Positions 26,105 through 33,710 of a stretch of 64,000 nt of DNA are shown here, piece by piece. Source of the DNA: WHTK01 sp963711035 (GTDB lineage Bacteria > Chloroflexota > Dehalococcoidia > DSTF01 > WHTK01); the NCBI GenBank assembly GCA_963711035.1, contig CAVQCN010000005.1, positions 310,001 through 374,000 on the forward strand, given 5' to 3'. The notes below the pieces were generated by a model. That model searched no databases, was not told where the DNA came from, and saw only the letters and a list, made by a program, of their open reading frames with translations. The number at the start of each line of letters is the position of its first letter. Position 1 is the first letter of the stretch. The position numbers and the translations under genes were made by a program.

Positions 26105-26960
26105 CCGTCTCCACGTCGAGGCTGATGTCGAGCGCTTTGGCCGAGTGCGTCAGTGCGCCGGAAGAGATTATGTCGACTCCTGACTCGGCGATGGCGCGCA
26201 CGTTGGCCAGCGTGACCCCGCCGGAGGCCTCCGTGAGGGCCCGACCGGCGATAGCGTGCACCGCCTGCGCCATCTCGGCGGGCGTCATGTTGTCGAGCAG
26301 GATGACGTCGGCGCCGGCCGCGACCGCCTCGGCAACTTCGTCCTGGTTCGTCACCTCGACCTCGATGCGCATCGTGTGCGGAGCGCCGGCCCGAGCGGCG
26401 GCGATGACGTCACCCAGCGTGAGCCCGCGCGAGCGCCCGGCGGCGATGTGGTTGTCCTTGATCAGAACGCCGTCACTGAGGTTGTAGCGGTGGTTGTGGC
26501 CGCCGCCTACGCGCACCGCGTGGCGCTCCAGGTAACGCAGCCCCGGCGTCGTCTTGCGCGTATCGACGATGCGGACCGGCAGGCCGGCGCAGGCATCGAC
26601 CATGGCGCGCGTCAGGGTCGCCACGCCGGACAGGCGCTGCAGGAAGTTCAGCGCCACCCGCTCTGCCGAAAGGATGGAAGCCAACGGGCCGCGCACAGCA
26701 GCGATAATACGGCCCTGCTCCATTGCGGCGCCTTCTTGCACCTCGGGCAGGAACGAGACTGATTCGTCGATAGCGGCGAAGGCCGCGGCGGCCACCGGCA
26801 GGCCGGCGACGACGCCGGCGTCCTTGGCCAGGAAGACGCCCCGGCCTTGCTGGTCGGCGGGCACGGTAGTGCGCGTCGTGACGTCCTGGAAGGCGCCGTC
26901 TTCTTCGAGGGCGGCGCGCACGATGCGGGCAACGAGTTGGGGATCGAGATCAGTTGGCAT
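26094..26960 (-). CDS. nadC: Nicotinate-nucleotide pyrophosphorylase (quinolinate phosphoribosyltransferase)
   Basis: Converts quinolinate and PRPP to nicotinate mononucleotide, the third step of de novo NAD synthesis. The 288-aa product carries LNFLQRLSGVATLT, VDTRKTTPGLRYLERHAVR, GGGHNHRYNLSDGVLIKDNH and the C-terminal barrel motifs EVEVTNQDE and LDNMTP. All are typical of NadC. It is on the same strand as nadB but separated by a 348-bp gap carrying a dispersed repeat, so co-transcription is uncertain. No copy of the nadA/nadB palindrome is seen directly upstream. Confidence 0.96.
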   Translation of the reverse strand: MPTDLDPQLVARIVRAALEEDGAFQDVTTRTTVPADQQGRGVFLAKDAGVVAGLPVAAAAFAAIDESVSFLPEVQEGAAMEQGRIIAAVRGPLASILSAERVALNFLQRLSGVATLTRAMVDACAGLPVRIVDTRKTTPGLRYLERHAVRVGGGHNHRYNLSDGVLIKDNHIAAGRSRGLTLGDVIAAARAGAPHTMRIEVEVTNQDEVAEAVAAGADVILLDNMTPAEMAQAVHAIAGRALTEASGGVTLANVRAIAESGVDIISSGALTHSAKALDISLDVETVGG

Positions 26961-27004
26961 CAGGGAGACAGGATAGCAGTGCGGAGCGGTTGTATCGACG
27001 TTGA

Positions 27005-27153
27005 GGAGTCTGGGAGCGGAGACGCGGCCTCACCCGACGCCACGTCTGCTTCGCATCGCTGTCGCGTTGCTTCGCCCCCACCCCTCCCAAAGAAAGGGAG
27101 TCTGAGGGGAGACCCCTCAGACTCCCCCCGCATGGGGCTTCGCCCCCGCTACC
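27005..27153 (+). repeat. Dispersed hairpin repeat, copy 5 (CTGAGGGG subtype)
   Basis: Lies between nadB and nadC. The hairpin CTGAGGGG-AGA-CCCCTCAG is followed by ACTCCCCCCGCATGGGG and CGCCCCCGCTACCCC. The 26961-27308 gap has no supportable gene. Any nadB-nadC read-through transcript would carry the reverse complement of this hairpin. Confidence 0.85.
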
Positions 27154-27308
27154 CCTGCTCGCCGGTGCCTACGGCACGCAGCGTCGTGCACATCGGGGCG
27201 TTCAGTGAACCCTTAGGATTAGCCAGCGGTTGGGAGATGCTTCGTCGCGAGCATCCCTTGCCGCGAGCATCCCTTGCAATGAGACCCGTCCTGCTGCGCC
27301 GCGGTATC

Positions 27309-28856
27309 TCAGGCGTTGCGGCGGAAGACGATGTGGCGGCGCCAGGAATCGAGCCGGTCGGGGTAGTCGACGCGGTAGTGGGCGCCACGGCTCTCGGTGC
27401 GCAGGAGGGCGGCTTCGCTTACGAGGCGGCCGGCCGTGAGCAGGTTGGCGAGCTCGTTGGTTGGCCGGTCCAGCGCGGAGGGAGCGGCGCGCGACCACAG
27501 CGCGAGGGTCTCGGCGGCCTCGGTCAGCCCGGCTCCGTCGCGCACCATGCCGACCTTGTTCCACATCAGCGACTGCAGGTTCGCGAGGTTGAGGCCCGTG
27601 TCCTCCGGCGTCGGCACAGACGTGTCATCACGCTCCGGCAGAGGTCCGGCGTCGGCGACGGGAGTCGTGGCGTGACGCTGCGGGTCGCGGGTGCGATGGA
27701 AGATGCGCTTGGCGAAGACAACTGTCTCGAGCAGCGAGTTGCTGGCCAGCCGGTTGGCGCCGTGCACGCCGGTACAGGCGGTCTCGCCGCAGGCGTAGAG
27801 GTTCTTGATGTTGGTCTCGCCCCAGTCGTTGGTGCGCACGCCGCCCATCATGTAGTGCGCGGCCGGCGAAACCGGGATGGGCTCCCTGGTGATGTCGAGG
27901 CCGTGCTCGGCGCAGTAGTGCGTGATCTGCGGGAATCGGGCCGTAACGCGCTCCGGTGGCAGGTGAGTGACGTCGAGGAAGACGTGGTCGCTGTTGGTGC
28001 GGCCCATCTCCGAAACGATGCAGCGGGCGACGATGTCGCGCGGCGCCAGCTCGGCGCGTTCGTCGTAGCCGGGCATGAAGCGCTCGCCCGCGGTGTTGAT
28101 CAGCACGGCGCCCTCGCCGCGCACGGCCTCGGAGATGAGGAAGACGGGCACGTTGGGCAGGCGCAGCGCGGTCGGATGGAACTGAATGAACTCCATGTCC
28201 ATGATCTCGGCGCCGGCGCGGTAGGCGAGGGCGACGCCGTCGGCCGTGGCGACTGGCGGGTTCGTCGTGACACCGAAGAGTTGGCCGCAGCCGCCCGTGG
28301 CCAGGATGAGATGGTCGCAGGAGAAGTCCTCGCGCTGACTGGCTTGCGACTCGAAGGCCGAGATGCCAACCGCCTCGCCGTCTTCGACCTGGATATCGAG
28401 AGCCTGACTGTGCTCGAGAATCGTGACATGCGAATGACGGGCCAGCTCGCTGAGGGTGAGCTCGATGTGGGCGCCGGTGGAATCGCCGCCGGCGTGCAGG
28501 ATGCGCGAGCGGCTGTGTGCCGCCTCTTTGCCCAGCGCCACCTCGCCGTCGACGCTGTCGAACGGCACACCGAAGCGCACGAGGTCGGCGATGCGGTCGG
28601 CGGCCTCGGCGGTGAGGATGCGGGCCGCGTGCTCATCGACGAGGCCGGCACCCGCGGTGAGGGTGTCCTGCAGATGGAGGTCGGCGCTGTCGTCGGAGCC
28701 GACGGCGGCAGCGATGCCGCCCTGCGCGTGCTTCGTGTTGGACTCGTCGAGGCTGCCCTTGGTGAGGATGAGGACGCTGCCATGATCGCGGGCCTCCAGC
28801 GCGGCGAAAAGGCCGGCGATGCCCGAACCGACGATGACGTAGTTGAAGTGGCGCAC
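27309..28856 (-). CDS. nadB: L-aspartate oxidase
   Basis: FAD enzyme that oxidises aspartate to iminoaspartate, the first step of de novo NAD synthesis. The FAD dinucleotide-binding motif YVIVGSGIAGLFAALEA is at the N-terminus. SLDESNTKHAQGGIAAAVG, the active-site GEGAVLINTAGERFMP and TCTGVHGANRLASNSLLE-type segments follow, giving 515 aa in all. The start is GTG at 28854-28856. A 21-bp palindrome begins 15 bp upstream and is shared with nadA, pointing to common regulation, probably by the NrtR-like protein at 42880. Confidence 0.95.
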   Translation of the reverse strand: MRHFNYVIVGSGIAGLFAALEARDHGSVLILTKGSLDESNTKHAQGGIAAAVGSDDSADLHLQDTLTAGAGLVDEHAARILTAEAADRIADLVRFGVPFDSVDGEVALGKEAAHSRSRILHAGGDSTGAHIELTLSELARHSHVTILEHSQALDIQVEDGEAVGISAFESQASQREDFSCDHLILATGGCGQLFGVTTNPPVATADGVALAYRAGAEIMDMEFIQFHPTALRLPNVPVFLISEAVRGEGAVLINTAGERFMPGYDERAELAPRDIVARCIVSEMGRTNSDHVFLDVTHLPPERVTARFPQITHYCAEHGLDITREPIPVSPAAHYMMGGVRTNDWGETNIKNLYACGETACTGVHGANRLASNSLLETVVFAKRIFHRTRDPQRHATTPVADAGPLPERDDTSVPTPEDTGLNLANLQSLMWNKVGMVRDGAGLTEAAETLALWSRAAPSALDRPTNELANLLTAGRLVSEAALLRTESRGAHYRVDYPDRLDSWRRHIVFRRNA

Positions 28857-28870
28857 GTGACTGCCCCGAC

Positions 28871-28891
28871 TTAGTGTCGCTATGACACTAA
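28871..28891. promoter_or_regulatory. Candidate NAD-regulon operator upstream of nadB
   Basis: Perfect palindrome: TTAGTGTC (28871-28878), five spacer bases, GACACTAA (28884-28891). It lies 15 bp upstream of the nadB start codon. The same 21-bp layout recurs upstream of nadA, with one arm mismatch. Likely target of an NrtR-type repressor. Confidence 0.78.
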
Positions 28892-28924
28892 CTCAGGCAT
28901 CGTATCAGCGACAGCTTCCGAGTG

Positions 28925-29392
28925 TCAATCGACGGAGCCGGTCGGGCCCGCGCGGTTGAGGACGCAATCGAGGACCGTGCAGCTCTGGCAGGCCTCGTCC
29001 CCCGCCTCGTGGCCACAAGCCTCCGGGCGCAGATGTTCCAGCTTGCAGCCCATGCCGATCAGCATCTCGATAATCTCGACGTTGATGCGGTTGGCGTTTT
29101 CGCCGACGACCTGGAGATAACGGTCGTCCTGCAAGCCGGCCCGCTGGAGCTGCTCGGACTGCTGGGCGTAATAGGCCGTGGCTCCGGCCTCCATCACCGA
29201 GAGGACGGCATCTTCCAGTGGTTTGCCGTACGCGGGCGTCCGCAGCTCATCGAGGGTGCAGCGCTGCTGCGCCATGAGGCTGGACAGGACGTGATTAACC
29301 GCCTGGCCAGCCGCCTGGCGCATCTGCTCCTGGGTCAGAGCGAGCGAATCGGGATCGATAGGCTGAGCAGGCTTCTTGTTCCAGAAGGGCAT
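28925..29392 (-). CDS. Hypothetical protein with C-terminal cysteine cluster
   Basis: 155-aa soluble protein, no family recognised. It begins MPFWNKKPAQPIDPDSLALT, is largely helical, and ends with five cysteines within about 35 residues (MGCKLEHL, EACGHE, EACQSCTVLDC). These could bind zinc or an iron-sulphur cluster. It lies between nadB and a dihydroxyphthalate-decarboxylase-like gene on the same strand, starting 27 bp after that gene's stop, so they may be co-transcribed. No role is claimed. Confidence 0.65.
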   Translation of the reverse strand: MPFWNKKPAQPIDPDSLALTQEQMRQAAGQAVNHVLSSLMAQQRCTLDELRTPAYGKPLEDAVLSVMEAGATAYYAQQSEQLQRAGLQDDRYLQVVGENANRINVEIIEMLIGMGCKLEHLRPEACGHEAGDEACQSCTVLDCVLNRAGPTGSVD

Positions 29393-29419
29393 GCCTCTAT
29401 TGTCGCCGCCGGGCGCGTC

Positions 29420-30322
29420 CTAGTCGAGGTTGCCGGGGAAGAGCTCGTCCACGTCCATAATGCGGTCGATGACGCCCTGCTCGTAGGAGTACTGCACCAG
29501 CCGCTCGATGGACTTGCGGGTCTGCGTCAGGCCGCAGGGCATGATGTCGTCCCACGGCTCGATGTCGCCCTGCTGCGCCAGCCATGCCTGCTTCGACGCC
29601 TTGAAGCCTTCGTACGCGGCCTCGAGGACCCAGGGGCTGTGCTCCAGGACGCGGTTGTTGACCACGACGAGGTGGCCGAGGCGGTAGATGCCCTCGCGCT
29701 TGAAGGTCTCGATGCCGTCGGCGCGGGCGTCGGGGTAGAGCTGCTTGACGTCCGGATCGTTGGGCACCGGCACCATGAGACCGGCCGCGGTCTCGCCGGA
29801 AGCGAGCATCGTCTGCAGGTTGGCGCCGACCTTGTACTCGACGTTGGCAGGCGCGGCGGCGTGGAACGCGAGGGAGTGCTCTTCGTCGTTCGACACCCAG
29901 GTGACCTTGCTCAGGTCGACGCCCTGCTGCTGCAGATAGGCGCGCTGCCAGACGTGCGGCGTCACCGTGTAAGCGCGCAGACCGACCTTCTTGCCCTCGA
30001 GGTCCCTGGCGGTGCGGACGCCGGCGCGCTGGTTGACGAAGATGCCGTCGCCATCGCTGACGCTGGTGAAGGGGAAGACGGGAATCGCCGTCAACGGCAG
30101 GTCGAAGCGGCGGGCGACGAAGTAGGCGACGACGGCAAGCTCCGAGACGTCGAACTCCAGCTCCCGGCAGAGGCGGCGGAAGGGCACGATGACGTTCGGC
30201 ATGTCGATGAGGTTCATCTCGAAGCCGGGGAAGCCGACCTCACCGTTGCGCAGCGCCGCCAGCGCCGGACTCCTGTCGTTGAAGAAGGTGTCGAGTGTGA
30301 GCGTTGGAGCCTGCGTTGTCAT
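29420..30322 (-). CDS. 4,5-dihydroxyphthalate decarboxylase-like / substrate-binding-fold protein
   Basis: 300-aa protein with the periplasmic-binding type II fold as in NMT1/THI5 and Pht5-like decarboxylases. Visible landmarks are DLEGKKVGLRAYTVTPHVWQRAYL, the WVSNDEEHS segment and the C-terminal YSYEQGVIDR. There is no signal peptide or lipobox, so it is probably a cytoplasmic enzyme and not a transport receptor. I favour the decarboxylase-like label because of the VWQRAYLQQQGVDLSKVTWV pattern. It is divergent from nothing close by; its neighbours are a cupin upstream and the cysteine-cluster protein downstream. Substrate unknown. Confidence 0.7.
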   Translation of the reverse strand: MTTQAPTLTLDTFFNDRSPALAALRNGEVGFPGFEMNLIDMPNVIVPFRRLCRELEFDVSELAVVAYFVARRFDLPLTAIPVFPFTSVSDGDGIFVNQRAGVRTARDLEGKKVGLRAYTVTPHVWQRAYLQQQGVDLSKVTWVSNDEEHSLAFHAAAPANVEYKVGANLQTMLASGETAAGLMVPVPNDPDVKQLYPDARADGIETFKREGIYRLGHLVVVNNRVLEHSPWVLEAAYEGFKASKQAWLAQQGDIEPWDDIMPCGLTQTRKSIERLVQYSYEQGVIDRIMDVDELFPGNLD

Positions 30323-30351
30323 GACCGGAACCTCCTCGGATAGGGACGGTG

Positions 30352-30702
30352 TTAGCGGCGATCGATGCGCTGGGTGAAGGGCACGCCCTCAGGGGGATGC
30401 GGCGCCAGGATCAGCATGTGGATCTCGGGCTCGTCTCCCTCGTTCCAGTTGCGATGCGGCATGCCGGCCGGAATCAGGATCAGGCTGTTGGGCCCGGCAA
30501 CGTACTCCTTGCCGTCCAGCTCCACGTTCATCGTGCCTGTAATGATGAAGAAGAACTTGTCGACGGGATGCGTGTGCAGATCGGGCGCTGAGCCGTGCGG
30601 CGGCACGCGAGCAAAGCGGATCTCGGCGTTAGGCGAGCCGCTGTCCTTGTTGGCGAGCACATAGGCGGAGAACTTCTCCGGATCGAACTTGGAAACGTCC
30701 AT
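30352..30702 (-). CDS. Cupin-domain protein
   Basis: 116-aa single-cupin protein. Motif 1 is HTHPVDKFFFIITGTMNVELDG and motif 2 is PNSLILIPAGMPHRNWNEG, giving two histidines in the first motif and one in the second for metal binding. The ATG at 30700-30702 (MDVSKFDPEKF) is taken as start; an upstream ATG at 30744 would add 14 residues without domain content. It lies 29 bp before the start of the decarboxylase-like gene, consistent with one operon. Small cupins of this sort often act in degradation pathways, but the reaction is unknown. Confidence 0.82.
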   Translation of the reverse strand: MDVSKFDPEKFSAYVLANKDSGSPNAEIRFARVPPHGSAPDLHTHPVDKFFFIITGTMNVELDGKEYVAGPNSLILIPAGMPHRNWNEGDEPEIHMLILAPHPPEGVPFTQRIDRR

Positions 30703-30940
30703 CTGACGAACGTAGCCTTCCACCGGCGGACTATCCCCTTCCATTGGGCAAGACGGCCCCGGCAACCATGCTTGCTGCCGGGCGAGCCGCCCAAACATTA
30801 ACGACGCGGCGTCGCGTTGGCAAGCTGCCGATACGGAGACTCCCCACCCGTTGCCCATCCGCCGTCACGCGATTACCCTCTCGAATACTGGGCATCGAAA
30901 GCAGTCGGGGCGCGGGTGCGCCGAGGGGAGCAGTACAGGC

Positions 30941-31402
30941 ATGGGTGCCGATCAGCGGGCAGTGGAGCTGGGTCTGGAACTCAAGGCGCCGGGTGCGCCG
31001 GTCGCGAACTACGTGCCGTCAGTGAAGACGGGCAACCTGATCTTCCTCTCGGGCCAGCTGCCGACGCTGCCGGACGGCACGCGCCTCACGGGCCGCGTGG
31101 GGCACGACGTCAGCGTCGAGCAGGGATACGCGGCAGCGAGGCTGGCGACGACAGGCCTGCTGGCGCGCCTCAAGGCCGACCTGGGCAGCCTCGACAAGGT
31201 GAAGCGGGTGGTCAAAGTCAACGGCTACGTGCACGCGTCGCCGGACTTCGGCCAGGAGCCGGCCGTGGTCAACGGCGCATCCGACCTGCTGGTCGACGTG
31301 TTCGGCGAGGCGGGGCGCCACGCTCGCGCCGCAATCGGCGTAACGAGCCTGCCCTTCGGCGCGCCCGTCGAGGTCGAGATGGTGGTGGAGGTCGAGGAGT
31401 AG
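30941..31402 (+). CDS. RidA (YjgF/YER057c/UK114) family protein
   Basis: 153-aa protein of the Rid2-like branch: NYVPSVKTGNLIFLSGQLPT, the inter-subunit pocket region GRVGHDVSVEQGYAAARLAT, and the C-terminal GARPFGAPVEVEMVVE-like end. The typical Rid archetypal arginine near the C-terminus is not clearly placed, as expected for Rid2 members. RidA proteins hydrolyse reactive enamine/imine intermediates. The ATG at 30941 is preceded by GAGGGGAG. It is transcribed away from the cupin gene. Confidence 0.87.
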   Translation: MGADQRAVELGLELKAPGAPVANYVPSVKTGNLIFLSGQLPTLPDGTRLTGRVGHDVSVEQGYAAARLATTGLLARLKADLGSLDKVKRVVKVNGYVHASPDFGQEPAVVNGASDLLVDVFGEAGRHARAAIGVTSLPFGAPVEVEMVVEVEE

Positions 31403-31448
31403 CCGGAGGCTCTGGGCACCGCGCCAAGAAAATTCGTATTCCCACAGC

Positions 31449-31567
31449 CGTCGCCACGTCCGCTCCGCATCCTTCACAGGCTGCTCTGCCCCCTCTCCGA
31501 GAAAAAAGGCAACCTGAGGGGAGACCCCTCAGACTCCCCCCGCATGGGCTGCGCCCCCGCTACCCCC
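31449..31567 (+). repeat. Dispersed hairpin repeat, copy 6 (CTGAGGGG subtype)
   Basis: Lies between the convergent ridA-like and rraA-like genes. CCTGAGGGG-AGA-CCCCTCAG is followed by ACTCCCCCCGCATGGGCT and CGCCCCCGCTACCCC. It is followed by a bidirectional terminator hairpin. Confidence 0.85.
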
Positions 31568-31588
31568 GCTGTGTTCCTCGAATGAACG

Positions 31589-31620
31589 AGAGCGGCCCCG
31601 CCATGTGGTGGGGCCGCTCT
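31589..31620. terminator. Bidirectional hairpin terminator
   Basis: AGAGCGGCCCCGCC (31589-31602) pairs perfectly with GGTGGGGCCGCTCT (31607-31620) around ATGT. The right side is followed by TTCTCAT. It separates the convergent ridA-like and rraA-like genes. Confidence 0.8.
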
Positions 31621-31641
31621 TCTCATACCGAGACCAAAGGG

Positions 31642-32391
31642 TCAGGGCTGGGTCTTGCGCCAGGCGTCGAACTCGGCGCGGGAGGCTTCCGTCATCGGGA
31701 ACCAGTCGGCCAGCGGCTCACCGGCGAGGACTTTGCCGCGCGAGTACAGGTCGCGCAGGTCGACCTCGTAGCCGGCGTCGGCGACTTCCTTGGCGAGCGC
31801 CTGGGGTACGACGATGCAGCCGAAGTTGTCGCCCACGATGACGTCTCCGGGCATGACGAGCACGTTGGCGCACTGGATCGGGATGTTGAGGTCGGCGGCG
31901 ATGTGGTCCATGCCGACGGAGCCGGGGTGAGTTCCCCGCGTGTACATGGGCAGGCCGACGTCCTCCATCTCGTGGCCATCGCGGCAGCAGCCGTCGGTGA
32001 CGAGAGCGACGCCGCCAAGCGACTTGATCGAGGAGGCGAAGATGTCGCCCAGCACGCCGGTGTCGGTCACACCGCGGGAGTCGAAGACGGCGACCTGGTT
32101 CTTCTTGATGGTCGTGAAGATAGCCCGGTGGGGCGAAACACGGCCCGACCCGGCCTTCACCGCGTCGCTGCGCGTGGGCAGGAAGCGCAGGGTGTACGCC
32201 GTGCCTGCGAAGCTCGTCTTGGAGTTCTGCGGCTTGACGCCTTCCATGTAGGTGTTGGGGATGCCACGGCGCTGCAGCTCGCCCCATATCGTCGTGACGC
32301 TGACCTTCTTGATCTTCTCGAGAACGTCGTCCGAAACCGCGACCTTTTCGAGGCCGAGATTGTCGTCGTAGCTGTTGATTACTTCTGGCAC
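31642..32391 (-). CDS. RraA-like protein / 4-hydroxy-4-methyl-2-oxoglutarate aldolase family, paralogue 1
   Basis: 249-aa protein of the RraA/HMG-aldolase fold. The metal-binding signature appears as GDIFASSIKSLGG followed by TDGCCRDGHEME, keeping the RD-x2-E motif needed for class II aldolase or oxaloacetate decarboxylase activity. VMPGDVIVGDNFGCIVVPQ is the usual dimer-trimer interface. It is much longer than the 160-aa RraA RNase E inhibitor, so an enzyme is more likely. It lies 95 bp downstream of a paralogue with over four-fifths identical residues. Confidence 0.85.
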   Translation of the reverse strand: MPEVINSYDDNLGLEKVAVSDDVLEKIKKVSVTTIWGELQRRGIPNTYMEGVKPQNSKTSFAGTAYTLRFLPTRSDAVKAGSGRVSPHRAIFTTIKKNQVAVFDSRGVTDTGVLGDIFASSIKSLGGVALVTDGCCRDGHEMEDVGLPMYTRGTHPGSVGMDHIAADLNIPIQCANVLVMPGDVIVGDNFGCIVVPQALAKEVADAGYEVDLRDLYSRGKVLAGEPLADWFPMTEASRAEFDAWRKTQP

Positions 32392-32486
32392 TGCTTCTCC
32401 TCTATTTCGTGTCCAACTGGAACGGCACGCGCCGTTGTTACCGTTACATCATCGGGCGAGCCGCGAGTGCACGCCCAGAGGCTACG

Positions 32487-33227
32487 TTACTTGCGGGACG
32501 CCTGGTACTCGGCGCGAGATGCTTCCGTCATCGGGAACCAGTCCGCCAGGGGCTGGCCGGCGAGCACTTTGTCGCGGGAGTACAGGTCGCGCATGTCGAC
32601 CTCGTAGCCGGCGTCGGCGACCTCCGCGGCGAGCGCCTGCGGGATCAGGATGCAGCCAAAGTTGTCGCCGACGATCACATCGCCGGGCATGACCAGGACG
32701 TTGGCGCACTGCACCGGGATGTTGAGGTCGGCGGGCACGTGCTCCATGTTGAAGGAGCTGGGGTGCGTTGCGCGCGTGTACATCGGCAGACCGACGTCCT
32801 CCATCTCGTGACCGTCGCGACAGGCGCCATCGGTGACCAGTGCGGCGCCGCCAAGCGCCTTGATCGACGAGGCGAAGATGTCGCCCAGCACACCGGTGTT
32901 GGTGATACCGCGTGCGTCGATGACGACGACCTGGTTCTTCTTCACCGTGCGGAAGATCATCGAGTGGGGCGAAACGCGACCGGACTGCGCCTTGGCAGCG
33001 TCGCCGCGCGTGGGCAGCGTGCGCAGCGTGTAGGCCGTGCCCGCGAAGCTGGTCTTGGAGTTCTGCGGCTTGACGCCCTCCATAAACGTGTTCGGGATAC
33101 CCCGGCGGTTCAGCTCGCCCCAGATGGTCGTGACGCTGACCTTCTTGAGCTTTTCGAGGACTTCGTCCGGGACTTCGACCTTCTCCAGGCCGAGATTGTC
33201 GTCATAGCTGTTGATTACATCTGGCAC
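32487..33227 (-). CDS. RraA-like protein / 4-hydroxy-4-methyl-2-oxoglutarate aldolase family, paralogue 2
   Basis: 246-aa tandem paralogue of the downstream gene, colinear from MPDVINSYDDNLGLEKV to WFPMTEASRAE without gaps except at the end. The catalytic TDGACRDGHEME and VMPGDVIVGDNFGC are conserved. Differences cluster in the segment after RVSPH and in the loop following MYTRATHP, possibly tuning the substrate. The pair probably arose by recent tandem duplication. Together with the decarboxylase-like protein, cupin and RidA it suggests degradation of an oxo-acid or aromatic-derived intermediate, an inference from context only. Confidence 0.85.
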   Translation of the reverse strand: MPDVINSYDDNLGLEKVEVPDEVLEKLKKVSVTTIWGELNRRGIPNTFMEGVKPQNSKTSFAGTAYTLRTLPTRGDAAKAQSGRVSPHSMIFRTVKKNQVVVIDARGITNTGVLGDIFASSIKALGGAALVTDGACRDGHEMEDVGLPMYTRATHPSSFNMEHVPADLNIPVQCANVLVMPGDVIVGDNFGCILIPQALAAEVADAGYEVDMRDLYSRDKVLAGQPLADWFPMTEASRAEYQASRK

Positions 33228-33408
33228 CTGCGCCTCCTCATGCAGTAACTCGTCGGGGTCAAGAGAATCTATCGCGGCGTCGCCGTCAGCTCAAGCGGCA
33301 TAACAGCCGATCCGGACGGACTATACACCAGTCGCGACGGCAGATCGCGCGGTGCGGGCAACAAAGCGAAACGTCAGCAGTTGTGATCCCACGAGGATGT
33401 CACTCTGG

Positions 33409-33579
33409 ACGCAGTGAAGAGTCTGATCCTTGGCTGATGAGATGCCGTGATTACCACGATGCCGCGCTTGCTGCGCATCCTTTGCAGGCTGGTCCACCCC
33501 CACCCCTTCAGAAGAAGATGACCTGAGGGGAGACCCCTCAGACTCCCCCCGCATGGGCTCCGCCCCCGCTACCCCTGGT
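33409..33579 (+). repeat. Dispersed hairpin repeat, copy 7 (CTGAGGGG subtype)
   Basis: Begins GACGCAGTGAAGAGTCTGA and contains CTTGCTGCGCATCCTTTGC, CCTGAGGGG-AGA-CCCCTCAG, GCATGGGCT and CGCCCCCGCTACCCC. It lies in a divergent intergenic region. The 33228-33710 gap has no supportable gene. Confidence 0.85.
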
Positions 33580-33710
33580 TTCAAAAGCGACTTCCGAGAA
33601 GGTAGCGCAGGAGTGCCCGAAAAGGAGCGTAGCGAGGGCAACTCCGAAGCGGCCACTCGTTCGCGCGCGTTGCTGAAGGAATCTGCACTGTTATGTTAGG
33701 CTGAGGCGCG

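Noticed and set aside
26847..28874. 675-codon plus-strand frame antisense to nadC/nadB
   Set aside because: It lies opposite genes with full, family-typical motifs; its translation is low-complexity Gly/Ala/Val/Asp as expected from the complement of G/C-biased codons.
31009..31477. Minus-strand frames opposite the ridA-like gene
   Set aside because: The plus-strand product has clear RidA motifs; the minus frames are shadows.
30817..32607. 596-codon plus-strand frame crossing ridA-like, a repeat and an rraA-like gene
   Set aside because: It spans genes in other frames and a terminator hairpin, and the product has no domain pattern.
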